From NCBI GenBank assembly GCA_964019135.1, contig OZ025260.1:21756254-21820253 (forward strand): DNA of 64,000 nt. Direction: 5' to 3'. Positions 46,591 through 60,191 of this stretch are shown here, piece after piece. The DNA is from Arenicola marina (lineage: Eukaryota > Annelida > Polychaeta > Arenicolidae). A program made the position numbers and the translations under genes. The notes under the pieces are model-generated. The model did not search any database. It had not been told where the DNA came from and worked only from the letters and a program-made list of their open reading frames with translations. Each line of letters starts with the position of its first letter. Position 1 is the stretch's first letter.

Positions 46591-48280
46591 GTCACGGAAC
46601 AGACTTTTGGGGGCTACGGGGACTATGACTAGTTGAGCAACGACTATGCAACTATTATTTAGTGAGAGTCCCAATACAGGTCATGTTTACATATACCTAC
46701 ATATATATGCATGGCCTATATTTGATAGGCCATAAACTCTTCCGGGGTGAATGGGGAATTTATGGCAGATTAAAGTCAAATTGACCGCTTGGTCTGTTTT
46801 GGAGAGTATATGCTGGTAAGTAAGTAAGTCGGATTGGTGGATGTCTTTCTGTGGCTTGTCTCGGCCTGGCATTGCCGTCTCGTCGGCCGGTACCTATTGG
46901 AAACCATTGGCACCACTCTAGCTATTGATCCCGCTGTGGTCACTGCTGGTGTCTGCCTCTCACCAGTCATCTCGTAAAACAATTTCACGAGATCTGTTTA
47001 GTAGTGGGGCCGCATGGTGTGCAGTGGGGCTCGGGCCGGCGGCCGAGAGGGGGGTCGGGGCAGGCAAGGGGAAGAGGGAGGAGGGGGGCAGGGCGGGCGA
47101 CGGGATCACTGGCGGGAGGACCCCCTGGTGGGTCCCAGCCACTATGCGATGGTCAGATCAACGAGACTAGGGAGGTCTGGCAGATGAGAAAAGAGGGGCT
47201 GAGGAGGGGGCGGGGGGGGGGGGGGGTTGAGGGGGCTGGCTGGGGCCAGGGAGAAGGCAGGAGGCAGCGGCCGCTGCCGCGTATTGTAGCCGGGGGAGGC
47301 GGGGCGAGGCCAGGAAACCCCCGTTGTCTTCTCTACGTTCAGGTACAATGCAAGATTTAAGAGAGTGTGAGCAGGAGATGCCAGAGCCGGGGTTGGCGGG
47401 GGGAGGGGGTGACGGAGGGGGGGGGGGGGTGCGGAGAGTGGGAGGGGTGCGGAGAGTGGGAGGGGTGCGGAGAGTGGGAGGGGTGCGGAGAGTGGGAGGG
47501 GTGCCAGTGCCAGGGAGCCATAAGGCCACGAGGCACGCGCGCCCAAGGTCGAGCCCGGGACCTCGAGGCATACAGCGGCCGGTAGCCCCCCCCCACCCCA
47601 CCTCAACCCCCCATCTCCCACCCTCCACCCCTTCCTTTACTCCTTCCCCACCCCGACCCGTCCCCTCCCCCCCCCACTCCCTGCTTCCCCTTTCCCGCGA
47701 TTGATTTGGGCGGCGGCATGGGAGTCTAACCCCCTGCGGAGATTTTTCCAGGGAGAGCAAAGAGCTGGATTGGCGATGAGGGCGGAGCAGCTTGGTGGGG
47801 GGTGGGGCAGGGGTGATGAAAGAGAGGGGAGGGGCAGGATGGGAGTATGGTACTACAAACGAAGACATGGGAAGCAGAACAATGGGCAAGGACCTGCGCT
47901 TGTAGATGGGCGGCGATGCCGCGTAATTTACTTGTGGAGCAGCGCCCAGGAGTTCATCAAGGCAGGTGTGCGCCGGCCGCCGAAGGAAAAGGGGGGGTTG
48001 GGGTGACGTGGGTCCGGAGAGGGTGGGGGGGGGGTCGCTATATTACCTGGTTCAGAGAAAGTATTGAGAAATGGGTCATCCGGTGGTGATGGGAGGGATG
48101 GATATTAATAGATATATATTATATTTGTGCCATCTCCATTGATTGGTTCCTTGATGGTAGCTGGCCTGCTGGGGTTTGGTGCCATCATGACCGTGATGGA
48201 GTGGCATACAGACTACACTGACAGGGATAAGGTCAATGGGTTATGGCCAGTGGTAGGGGCAGCACACGTGGCTACAGCTG
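46591..48280. other. Intronic G/C-rich sequence
   Basis: Poly-G at 47211-47226, C-rich at 47585-47680. Contains the 18-bp repeat at 47429-47500. No gene recognised. Confidence 0.4.
47429..47500. repeat. 18-bp minisatellite, 4 copies
   Basis: GTGCGGAGAGTGGGAGGG repeated without variation. Confidence 0.95.
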
Positions 48281-48600
48281 TTGTTTAAGGGACTGATCAC
48301 GTAACCACAGTTACGGGTCAATAGATTGATCACGTGACCAACAATTAATGGTCCATAGATTGATCACGTGACCACAGTTAGTGGTCAATAAATTGATCAC
48401 GTGACCAACAATTAATGGTCCATAGATTGATCACGTGACCACAGTTAGTGGTCAATAAATTGATCACGTCACCACAGCTTTTGACCATGAACTATATTGG
48501 TTAATAGTTAAATCACGTGACAGAGCTATACTAGTCAAGGGATTGATCACTTGGTCAAATCGTTTAGTTAAGGTATTGACCACGTGACTAGAGCTATTGT
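48281..48600. repeat. 33/34-bp tandem array carrying TGATCACGTGACC E-box palindromes
   Basis: GATCAC occurs at 48295, 48328, 48362, 48395, 48429 and 48462, giving spacings of 33/34 bp in alternation. Two unit types (CAACAATTAATGGTCCATA and CACAGTTAGTGGTCAATAA) alternate to form a 67-bp dimer. Most units contain CACGTG. More diverged units continue to about 48600. Confidence 0.93.
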
Positions 48601-51600
48601 TCAAGCGACATACTGCAATATCCGCCGATAACGGTCTACGAATCAAGTGCGTAAACTCGAAATTATTTCACCTATTCTGGAATCCTACTGATAATTATTA
48701 CTGCTTATTATTCTTGGACAGAAGCCTGGCGACACTTCAGTTTAGCTATAAAACCCCTGTTGCAATTTATATTGTCAGATGATGTATAGTACAACTGTTG
48801 CTTGTTTTTCCCCAATGCCTCACGGGGCGTCGTGGCTCGGCCGAAACACTGGCCTCCAGCCAAATGCCGACACAGCAGTCGAGAGAGGCATTAGTGCCCG
48901 AGCGTTCCGCTAGAGAGCGCCACCCATCACCACCAATATCCGCCTCCGGCGCCGATCCAGTGACCGAGGTCAGGTCGGGGAACAAGCCAATAGTGGTTAG
49001 GCAGGGATCGAGTGCGACCCGGCCCGGTTCGTGCCAGGACCAATTCGTACCTCGGTCATGTCTCGTTTAGCGAGTTCCCCCTCTCAGTCTTAAGCGTGCG
49101 TTTTTTTTCTGCCACCCTAACACCCACTTTGGTAATGAGGTTACGAACATGTCTGGAACGTAATAGCTTTGAAGGTCAGTGTTTTCCGCTCTTAGCCCTT
49201 GCCGAAAAACCTACGCCCTGTAGAATCGCATCTGTCTCTACCACACCCATGTTCACAACCACACCCTTCCATAGAGCCCCTCCGTCCCATTCCCGCCTAA
49301 TTCCCTCTTCCCCCTTCCCTCCCCCCCCCCCCCCCAACGCCGTCGCCCGTGCCTGTTGCCACTGACATCTAAGTGTTCTTCAGGTGCCCGGAAAACTAGC
49401 TTGAAAAGTTTTCGACGTGCAGCCCCTGGAACATATAGTGGCGACCCTGGCGCACGAGGTGTGCACGTGCGCGGGGTTGTGAGTCCCTTGGCCCAGGGTG
49501 CCGTCCCCATGGAAACAAAAGACAAGGGCAAAGGAGGTTCTTTAAATCGTCCGATAACGTAAAAACTTCAGCTCATGTCCGCCTTGAATTGCCGGTAGCA
49601 GCAAAGCCATGAAACTTTATGATATATATCAGGCATTTTAAACAGTTGTGTCCCGCCCAAACCATATCTAACATTGTTACATATTATGACCTGATTAATG
49701 CAAAAAATATCTAAATTGTTATCGCATTTTTCAACCGGAAATCGCTACAAGGATGTGCCAAACCGGGGAACTACACAGCACGCAGCTTCCAACCGTTAAT
49801 AATAAAAAATAACTTTCAACTGTTAGCTAGAAAGGGGTCGTTTATGTCTAACGGGTAGCTGTCGTTCCGCGGATGTATACTGTCCTGGCTTGTGTACGGT
49901 AATCCATGTAAAAGTAAAGTGGTGGAGGTTTTAAAATGAAAAAAAGATGAAATAGACTCCGCGGTTCGACGCCAAGCCCTCTAAGCTTCAGCGGATTACT
50001 CTCACTGAATCACGGGCTTCCTTGCCAAATTATCATACATCGATGATCACAGATTAAAGCTGTTTTCTGCACAGCGGTTCCTTTGTCGGGCGCCCCGCAT
50101 CCTTTTTTTTATCAAGGAACAGGGAAATCGGAGAGACGAAATTACCCGCATTGTCAGACAAAGGCGAGTTCTTCCACTCGAATTATCAAGGGACGGCGGC
50201 GGCAAATCGGCTAAAGGTTTTTGCGGGGATTCCCAGCAAAAAAAATGGACTAATGTTCGGCAATTAGGTGTATGGGTGTTTACAGTGAATAATGGGGTGT
50301 AGGCGCGGGCCGATCATTCACCTCTCCTTATCAACCCTTGCCGTTGGCTCTCGCTCCTCGAGGCCGACCTGGGTTGAGCACGTTCCCCATCCAGACCGGG
50401 CGACTCGTTTGCTAGTTAGGTAGCTACTTAAAGCCAGTGATAGCGATGCCGCGTAAGTCGTCAGCGAGGGACCCTTAAGCGCAAACATCCTCCAAAGATC
50501 ACCGGCGTGTAAAACAGGGCAATAAACACCTCGTGTTGTGTTCGAGCAGTTGACGTGGTAACAAGTGTCCAACCAGTGACGCTGGCTTCTGCAGGGATAC
50601 GACTTAGCGAATATCCGCCATCTCGGAAAAAGCATTGTATGCCGTCTTCTTTTCCCCTTCCCCCTGGAGAGATCGTACATTCCAATGTATGAGTAATGTC
50701 TACCTAATGTGATTGCTCCAAGCTTCGGTATTTTTCTTAGATCTCTATCCTAGGCTCAGTGGCTTCACTGGCATGACATAAAGCTAATACATGCAATACC
50801 CGAAATCATTTTGATCCCATAAAGCCTAAGTATTTTTTAGGCCGGAATAACTTTCCTGGAACCAATGGGGAATGTTCACTACCGTCCAAACAATAGACCG
50901 ATCCAGGCTCACGTCAATGTTGCTCTTATCCAAGATGGCCGATATTCGCTGTCATGTATAGAACCGTGTTCGATTGAGGATCGGCCTCTGAATCCAGAAG
51001 TTGCTTCAAATATTGACATATTGCCGAGCTTATTGTCCGATGAGGCCCTGCAGTCAATATATGCACACAGGTGGCCGAAATCGCGAAATTATCTATAATA
51101 TACATATGGAAAAAAGCCTCGTCTAGTCTATGTTCAATATGTCAAGTTTGGGAGATATTCCGTACCTTTTATTTAATTGTGAAAACGTAAAGGTCATACG
51201 GGACAGGGTGGAAAAAGTTTTTAACATAAAGTGAGGTGAACAACATATGTTTTGCCAAGTTACGAGTGAGGTAATCAACTATTTTCTATCACTTATTGCG
51301 TATCTTTGCATAAAGAATAGATGATTATACCCATAACATTAAATCCCCCAAAATGAATTTTATTCGCAGGTAGTTATATTTTAGATGTGAGGCACTGAAA
51401 CAAATTGGTTCAAAGCAGCAACGGGATGCCACCGTATTACTACATTAGTGATCTAATCTCAAGCAATAATATCTGTAACGCACATATTACAATGTTTGTA
51501 ATTGTACAGTGCGATTTTTAACGTGTATATGATTAGTAAGTAATGGTAATCTCCAAGACAACGACGCATAATGTGAAGATAATACACAGGGAAGGACAGT

Positions 51601-52445
51601 GAGGAAAGAAAAAAAACACCGATGCCGCAGTAAGAAAAAATGAAGTATCCGCTAAGGGTTGTGGTTACCCCATGGGTATCGCGCCGGGGGCCCCTGTTGA
51701 CAAACGTCTCAATGGACGACTACTTACCGAAAGAAGGAAAAGAAGTGCGCGGTCGACGACAAACGAAGACGGAAATAATAAACGGACGAATGAGTCTTCC
51801 ACGCGGCACATTCACTGCGGACTAGCGGTGGCTAGTTGTTAAGCCGGGATGAGTGCAGTGTGGCAATATGGCCGATGGGGGCAAGCCAGACATTGCCTCC
51901 CCCAAGGACTACTCTTCGTGCCGCCGCTCTATGTATTCTCGCGTGAAGGACATCCGACTGTGGGGGTACTCCAAGTGTCCGGGGTGAGGGGGCGTTTTTT
52001 TTTTTGGGGGGGGGGGGGGTTATAGAAGCAGCGCCTGCTCCTAGCTTCGATGCCGGAAGGAAGTATCTCCCTGCTTCTGGATGAGACGTATCTAATGACA
52101 GGATCTCATGGGGGTGGGGTTCGCTTAGAATGTACCGTTCACTTTATCTACGTGCTGGTAGCGACGATGGCTTTCTGTTTGGCCTGGAATGAGGGCAGGT
52201 TCATTGCTTTATATCCCGCGGAAAACATGGAAGTCTGCAAAGTGTTTGCCGGGCATTCATCAAAGCTTCCTTGTTGGTTAACGGGTATGCAACGGGTATG
52301 CGATGACTTTTATGCCATCTTTAATAGATAGCAAGGTAATAAGTTATCTATTTGAACACACTTATACACATAAATATATATTAAACATGTGTATAAATGG
52401 GTTCAAATATATAACTGACTTATATATAATCTATATATAATAAGT
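48601..52445. other. Largely unique intronic sequence
   Basis: Poly-C at 49320-49336 and poly-G at 51995-52018. Contains the partial MITE at 50896. No gene recognised. Confidence 0.4.
50896..50941. mobile_element. Partial copy of the GACCGATCCAGG MITE
   Basis: TA followed by GACCGATCCAGGCT, then an ACGTCA..TGTTGCT segment similar to the interior of the 3454 element. No right end was recognised, so it is truncated or only distantly related. Confidence 0.4.
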
Positions 52446-52465
52446 CATATATATATATATATATC

Positions 52466-52538
<73 letters not shown>
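52446..52538. repeat. (TA)n with two ATCAG interruptions
   Basis: Three TA blocks separated by TATCAGATA words, preceded by further TATATA-rich sequence from 52350. Confidence 0.95.
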
Positions 52539-52541
<3 letters not shown>

Positions 52542-55500
52542 GTCTCCTTAAACGCAAAGATTAATCACTAAATCTAATCATGCAGCATGTTTCCACAGCA
52601 TGATTGTGACGTTCAAACTGTTTGTAGTATATACAATGGTAAACTGATCTGATTTCATCAGGGTTACCTTTCTCAGTGAATGGATGGGATTCAGTATTGA
52701 CAGCCGATCTTGTTATTCAGGTTAGCATGATATATTGCGCCATATTGTATGGCCGACTGGGCGTAATCCGGTCATGGTTGTGCCACAGTGCGGCGCAGGC
52801 ACTTCTCGCCGTGGCCATGGAGAGGAAGAAATCTCTCGTACACTAACCTGTGACGTCAGATGGAGAGTTTGTCTTTTATCTGCACCGCTTGTGTTTACAT
52901 CGTGCTAACATCATCAATTTTTCATGACGCCGCCGAGTACCCGTATGTATGCCACGTGCCGCGCTTCCGCCCTTAGGAACCCGGGGCCGGAAGCCTTATC
53001 AGCTAAAACACGGAACAAACTCAGCGGCACTATGTGTATGTCTGCTGCACCATCCGTGTTTCAGCGACTGTCAGATCTTTAGGGCCCAATATGTATGAGC
53101 ACAATTACCATTTTCATTACGCGGTGTTGTATTGGTATTAATTTCAGGGGTCGCGTGCTTGATGTGGGGAGCTGTGTGACATAACGAGAGTGGACAAATT
53201 GACAAGCACCATTATTATAGATTAAAGAAATTTCGGCCTCAACATTAATGTTAATAGAGAAAGCTCTAAGGATGCACCAAAGGTATTACAAACAATAATC
53301 ACTTTCACACAATTTCACAAAAACGAAACCAATGTATATTCCAAAAACAGAATAGCGCTGCGTTGAAAAAATATTTAGGCATGCTATTTATTTTTATAAT
53401 CTTGTTTTGTAGTTTTTATTATTTACCAGATGAACTAAAGTTTAATCAGTAAGTATCGGCCGGAGTGAGTGGAGGGTGGAGGGTGGAGGGCAGAAACTGA
53501 CTCGGTAGTGCACCATTGCTACCCTTGTCTACACATCTGTGGCGTCTCATTCCCAGCCCACACCCACACCCACACCCAGTCTAAGCCCCGAGCTCATAAA
53601 ATGGCGTCCGTTTTAATGACCACATCCCTTATAGTCGTCCGAATATCAAATTAATACTTGCCACTTGGTACGATGAAGTTCAACGAACTTGACGGCCATT
53701 GACTTGGTTGTCCTGGCACGGGGTATAAGGCCTGGTGTCTGGTGTGGAGACGTCCTCATGGCTGTTCGTCACTAGCCGTGAGAGGACAGTCCTCTGAAAC
53801 ATATACCCATCGACCCGCCCTCCGTGACACGGGAATGAAGTTTAATGAGCTTGACGAGCGCCGGGCGTTTCCCAGGCCGGGGATAAATATTTAATGACAT
53901 AGATTCATCACAGGGGGATTCTCTGTACGGGACAGAGCTATAGCTCCGGCATTGAACCACATTGGGAACATACGCTGGATGGATGGATTGGCCTACCGGC
54001 AAATGTAAAATTTGCTGTCTGCCTTCTCCCTGAGTACTCGCATTTAGTTGCACCTCCGCCAGCGCAAATAGATGTACAGCGTACACACAACTTTCAGTCC
54101 TATTAACGCAGGGGAGCACACGGGTTTTGTTTTTATCGATCTGTTGATGCTGCCATGCACTGCATCAGGTCATGGTTATGCCTTTACCCCAATCCATAAG
54201 AACCAGTCGCTATTATATTAAATAATAATGATATGAACCAGACGATGGCGTTTCCTGTGGCGGTATTTCCTGATTAAAGCAGCTTGCTGACTGCTGTCAG
54301 TGCGGCGTATGTATGGCATCCCGATGTCAACCTGACCTTTAAGTCTACATGGCTTACATGCGCCAGTCTTTGTTTAGTCTGCTATGACGCAACATCGATG
54401 CCGTGGGACAGGCAAGCTGTTTTACTGGCACAAACGTCGCCGCCTCCACCCGCACGCATTGATATACCATCTGGATTTCTCTCGATATCGTCCCAATTTT
54501 TAATCCCAAAATCTTGACCTAGACAGAGGGCACCCACCTCAGTCTGTAAAAAAAAAAGGGTGCGTCGTCTCCTTTCACTCAACGCATTCCACGAAGGTCT
54601 CTTTGACCTTAAGAAAACTGGAACAGCATGTGGCTGCCCGGACGGGAGTGTTCCCCTTGCGGCGTGTATAGGACACATCTCTCACGCCGAGTCTTCATCA
54701 TCTCCACCGAAGCTTCGCCTTTTCAAGGTCAAGAAAGCACCGTCGTCCCCCTCCTATTCCGGAATTGTGGGTAATCCGAGACTTCTCTTTCCCTGCTGTC
54801 CTGCCTTCCCCGGCTAATGGGAAGCCCACTGTGTTAATGGAGATCAAACCGCCCCGGTGGGGGGGGGGGGGGGGTGAAGGGGGGGGGGGTATTGGAACGA
54901 GATTGCTGGAACTGAATGGTGTGAATTGAGGAAAGGGTAGTCGCGCAGTTGCCTATTTCTGGGCTATGGCGGCCGGCATTCGCCATGCGGGCTTTCTTCT
55001 GTGTGCCTTGCTCGTTTGTAATTTTCATGAAGGTATGCACATACAGGCTGAAGCGACGTAATCTAAAATAGTCCAGGTTTGCAATTTTATGGGAAAATAC
55101 ACTTCCCACTTTTTTTTACTTTTACAGCTGCCAAGCAACGAATTGGTCAATGGATTTAGCTATGGCGTGTTTTGTGTCTCTGTTTATTTATGCCCCATGT
55201 CGTATTTCTCCATCTTGTGTACGTTGTCTGCCTCTACTTGAACCTTCAGCCGAATCGTAAACTATATACTGTGCGATACCCGCTGCGATGCAGAACGAGA
55301 AGCATCAATACAAAATCTATCCAGTTCATTTCCCATTCCATGTCAGAACCAACGGTCTGTAAGTAACCAAAAACCTATCTCTGAATGGTTGGTCTGTTAT
55401 GCGCTACCGTCGCCCGTGGGACTTATATCAGATATTCATATCTATGATACTTATTACATATATCAGATATTCATTGATACTTATTATAATAAACGCTTCT

Positions 55501-55758
55501 TTTGCACCTTTTAGGCCATGGGCCCGTGGTATCAGTTCAGTGCAAGGTGCAGTACATATAAATGTGCTGCTACACTTACAAACTCAATATTTTTATTTAG
55601 ACGTGGTGAGGCCTGACAGTCGACGTCGGCGATACCACAGATTTTTAATTATGGAGGCTCCGCTTGTGTGTAGCCGGAATAGATGAAATATTAATAGATA
55701 AAATACTTACGCGAACAGATTTCAATGATATTCAACCGACATCCATGCGCGTTGGAAC
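52539..55758. other. Largely unique intronic sequence
   Basis: GGAGGGT triplets at 53470-53490, CACACC at 53560-53577 and poly-G at 54858-54890. No gene recognised. Confidence 0.4.
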
Positions 55759-55837
55759 GGCATAGAACCGCCGTGGTCAAGAGGTAGCAGATGCGACTAC
55801 AGACCACCCGGTGGTGGGTTCGACCCCCACCCGTGCC
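55759..55837 (+). mobile_element. tRNA-like SINE head, family B
   Basis: A-box-like TGGTCAAGAGGTAGC and an exact B box, GGGTTCGACCC, inside a paired T arm (GTGGG / CCCAC). The ends GGCATAG and CCGTGCC could pair at 5 of 7 positions, but the 5' side has extra bases, so a functional tRNA is unlikely. Related to a tRNA by origin; downstream body extent unknown. Confidence 0.5.
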
Positions 55838-58126
55838 TAAGGGATTCCTTGACCGGATTGTCCGACTTGCCGTTCAATGCCAAAGTCAAACTAACTGACA
55901 TCACCACCTTAGATCGACTCGTCTCCGAAGGAGTTCGCTAGTCATGTCAATAGTCACGTGACCGGGTGCGGCTGAGGCGTGGTAGAAGGGAGATAGGTCG
56001 TGACGTATAGGGGGAACACACACCAGGAAATAGCGGCAAGACACGGGGTCGGAATAGAGCTGTAAATAATTGTTTGTAACTCAATCCCGCAGCCGAGTGC
56101 AGTCGTTAGCTCCGATGGGATTGGTTCCGGTGCAGTCGGACTGGGTGGGGATCGGTGGGGGTTGGATTTAAGCGCCTGGGTTACACCCACGTTATGTAAG
56201 TAATTACTCTTTCTCCAATGAAGTATTCTTTTCTTTGCTAATGTTTATGACTTTCAAGACGCCAGGTCGGCTCCCGATGGAACGCCTCGGCTTGCACCTT
56301 CAAACTTTTAGTCCCGTATTCTTTCATTTTTGTCGATCGATCATCCCCACCGCCTGGCTCATATAGTGCTTTGTCTGCGAAGGCGAACAAAAATGTCTGT
56401 ATATATATGCCTTATGGTGTGGGCGTGAGGTGGCGGAATGGCGTGTTAACACATAGGCAAAACGCGACATAACCATTATTCCTGCAGAGCTCTCCAACAT
56501 ATTAAGAGCACCGGTAGATAAGGACATAAGGACATTCCACCCGATGGACCGTTTGCAAACGCAAAGCCAGCTTGTATCCGTAGACTAAATCTGATCAATC
56601 GATCACGACGCGATCGATGGTTGCCTCAAAGATAGGCGTTTGTCTGTCTGACTGGGCGATAATTCCCCCTATGCGACTCTCAGGAGCGCGATCACCACGT
56701 CACACCGCCGGCCGAGGAAGGCACCAAGAGCAAGGCGCCGAACCCTACCAGCAGGGCTGGCGTGGATGTTCACAGGAAATGTGAACCACAGTCTTGCAAC
56801 CTGCCAGTTTATATATAGAAAGCTAATATTGTTCCGGCAACGATTGACTAGCACCGAGGGACATGATCGAAGGACCCCAATAGTTAGGAGCCTGCAAGGC
56901 TGGCTGCGATTAAATCGGCTCTGCGGCGTCTTCGTCTTCTCCTTGTCGTGTCTAAAAAGTAATTGGTGAACATTTTTTATTGCGATTGCATCAAACCGTT
57001 GGGCATGGGGGGAAATGGGGTTGTCTGTAAAAAGGTTTTGTGATGTAGTATAGCTAACAGCAGACATAACAAGAGGTACTTATTGCAGGTACTACATGTT
57101 ATCCTCTGTGACAGGGCTTTAATAACCTTACCGTCAGCACAATGACCGAGACTTATGACCTTTCAACAGTTTCCCTGAAACATCTTCACCGTTCCGAATC
57201 GAGCTTAAACAAATTACTTGTGCTGAAGAACTCAAATTATATCTTACCTCTGTGCTCATCCTATTGTAATTAGAATTCGTGACATCGCCCTTTGCAACAA
57301 CTCAGTGTCCGTACGGGTCTCCCAGTTTGCCTGCAACTTTGCCAAATGCATTTTTTAACATCATTTCTTTCCATTACCACATTACTTCGTTTGTCTATTT
57401 GTCATGTGTTGCATCTGTGTCGCCCTTTGTACCCACTTTTCTGTTCACTATCGCTATTGGTTTTTCACATTCCCAGTTTGCCTTTCTTGATAGTTCCCCC
57501 CACCTCCCCGAATATCTGCCTATAGCACGTCTATGGCTGCTTGCCCTTGGCCTGACCTCTTCTTCGTCACCCCCCCCCCCCCGCCATCCCCCTCCTCACG
57601 ATGGCCACTAATGTGATTCGCTCCCTCTTACCAGTCGCACCACTCCAATAGCCATAGTAACCGCTCGGTAAACAGCAATCTAATTACACTTCCGCCAAAT
57701 GAGGAGAACTTAGTGGTAGCGAAGCCCCAGCATCTCTCATCAACTCGTGGCTCAGGTCAGACCCCAGAGTGAGATGGCTCCAGCATCTAATTAATCAACT
57801 AATTAAGAAGTGGTTTGTCTATGGAAGCGCATTGCGATACTGATGCCATAAAACAACACAACCGTTCTTTAGCCTCTGCACCTATCTCAATGGGCGAAGG
57901 TAACGGCTGAGTTAACCTTGTAAACCGATCTAGTTAGCTAGATTGTACTTCGTAGTGCCATCGACATAGTCCCAGCTACAGTCACTGTTGGAATGATTTT
58001 CCTGGGGTCCTAGGTCTGATGTATATGTGTTTCTAGCCGGAGACATCTATCGGAAGACGTTCACTCAATCAGTACCATTGCTAATTCCACCACCGGTATG
58101 GCTTGATACACCGCTAGTTTCAGCGC
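55838..58126. other. Largely unique intronic sequence
   Basis: Poly-C at about 57571-57584. No gene recognised. Confidence 0.4.
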
Positions 58127-58420
58127 CTTCACCACCATCACCACATCACCATCACCACCATCACCACGAGCACCACCATCACCACCATCACTACCACCAT
58201 CACCATAGCCACCATGACCACCAACACCACCACCATCACCACCATCACCACATCACCATCGCCATCATCACCAAGAGCACCACCATCACCACATCACCAT
58301 CGCCACCCTCCACATCATTACCGCTATCAACTCTTGTCACAATCACCGCCATCACCATCACCTATACCACTATCACCTCCATCGCCACCATCCCCATCGC
58401 CACCATGACCCCCTCCACCT
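58127..58420. repeat. (CAC/CAT)n trinucleotide-rich tract
   Basis: Irregular CACCAT and CACCAC words. The predicted His/Thr-rich open frame is a by-product. Confidence 0.9.
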
Positions 58421-59163
58421 CCCTCGCCAACCCCCCCCCCCCTCCCCACTCCCCTCCGTCCCCACTCCTCCACTACCACTCCCTCCACTTCGTGGCGTCA
58501 AACCAAAGGGCGCCTTGCGGCAGATTGCCCAACAGGGGGCGCCCTTGCTGGTTGCTGCCGGGCGCCGTCCACGAGTTCCAACCCGTTCCAACCCGTATGG
58601 GAATGACGGACGTCGGGCAAACATGGGCTACATAGCAACCACCAGTCTCTGGCCCCTCCCCCCTTCCACCACACCCTAGCCTACCTTACCATACCCCCGG
58701 CTAATTTAACGCATCGAATCCGCCAGCGCAGGTCGCTGAAAGCCCAGCTATTTGCCACGAAACACGGCTCAAACGAACGCAGCTTGTTGTTTTTTTTGTT
58801 CAATTTAGCTCGATCGGCGCAGGATATTAGGTTATTTAGTGAGGGGCACGGCAGGGCTGAGGGCGGGGGAGGGGGGTATATTAACCATCTATAGGCTCGG
58901 TATACCAGGTGACGGAAGCAAGGCGGTCACTTCCCCTGCCTCTGGCTTTGTCTGACCCCAATTCACACCACACTTGGCCATTCCATTTGATGCTGCACTC
59001 CCTCCCGCTTCTTGCCCTATTGGGATGGCGCAGCATCCACTGTACTTCTCGCACTTATTACAGACATCCAGCCTCCCTTCTATTTTAAATGGTAAACATA
59101 GGTAAAGGTTTACTTAGTACATCTGGCCTTAGACCCATAGTGAAATATATTTACAGATCAGGA

Positions 59164-59267
59164 TATTAACACATTAATTATATTAACGCATTAATTATAT
59201 TAACGCATTAATTATATTAACGCATTAATTATATTAACACATTAATTATGTTAACACATTAATTATG
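59164..59267. repeat. 17-bp AT-rich minisatellite, 6 copies
   Basis: ATTAATTATATTAACGC, later copies with AACAC and TATGTTAAC variants. Confidence 0.95.
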
Positions 59268-59721
59268 AGAACAGCTTTGAAAACGTAGACTTGCTGCTTG
59301 GTAGATGGAGTTTCCCAGTTGCCTTAGCTTAACAGGATTCTCTACTCAGTATTTATATGTAGTTGCAAATGTTTGCCTAGAGCAATTGGAAGCGTACTTT
59401 AAATATTTATTTCGCGGGTCCCTGTTTAAGCTACAAATACAGGGGAAGTGAAATTCGTCTTCCACATTTTTTTTACAATATATACATATCCGGTCACACA
59501 TTTATATATGGTAGTGTGGGTCCAAGGCTATTGGTGCATAACACTGTACTGCTCATAGCGAACATAACTTATTAGCGTGGAATATGTATTTCATGGAAAA
59601 CAAATACAATGCCTACTGCTTAGTCACTTGTGTGTCTTCTAATCCCTCATAACCTCTTGGAATGACTAACTATGAAGAATCTTTGCTCACCCCCATACCT
59701 AGCTCCCTCTCCCTGTTCTAT

Positions 59722-59815
59722 TCTGTATGGTGTCACTCGGTGTTATATATTACTTCTATTAGTAGTATACATATGTTACTGTCGGAATCTCTGCCTCGCG
59801 TACCTACATCACCTC
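59722..59815 (-). mobile_element. Dispersed repeat family C, copy 1 (diverged)
   Basis: Shares TCTGTATG(G/T)TGTCAC(T/C)CGGT, ACTTCT, GTAGTATA, GTTACTG(T/C)CGG and GCCTCG(C/T)GTAC with 60119-60235, in the same order. No coding capacity. Orientation was chosen from the B-box-like site beside copy 2. Confidence 0.6.
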
Positions 59816-60084
59816 ACCATAGTCGTCATAACCTCCTGGAATCACTATGGACTATCTCCCTTCAACCCCACCCCTCCCCTGCATGCTTATCCCTCATTTA
59901 GTTTGCGAGGTTTTCAACAACGAGTACACATGTGAATCATCACCTATTCCCTTTGTCAGTGTTGTATTTTCTTTTAATTGGCAAAACGCTCTGGCACATG
60001 AGACAGAACCAGTTGGGGTTTAGAATAGTGAATTTCGAGGTTAAGTCGAGGTAGATTAAAGAAGATATGACAATCATGATTTCG

Positions 60085-60156
60085 CCACCGGGAATCGCAC
60101 CCATGCAGGACGGCCGGGTCTGTATGTTGTCACCCGGTATGACGTCCACTTCTGGT

Positions 60157-60191
<35 letters not shown>

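Noticed and set aside
52050..52331. 93-codon + strand frame
   Set aside because: No recognisable domain, and length is within chance expectation for a window this size.
55759..55837. Functional tRNA gene
   Set aside because: A good T arm and B box, but the 5' half has extra bases and the acceptor pairing is imperfect; a SINE head is more likely.
58027..58635. His/Thr-rich 202-codon frame
   Set aside because: Low-complexity (CAC/CAT)n tract.
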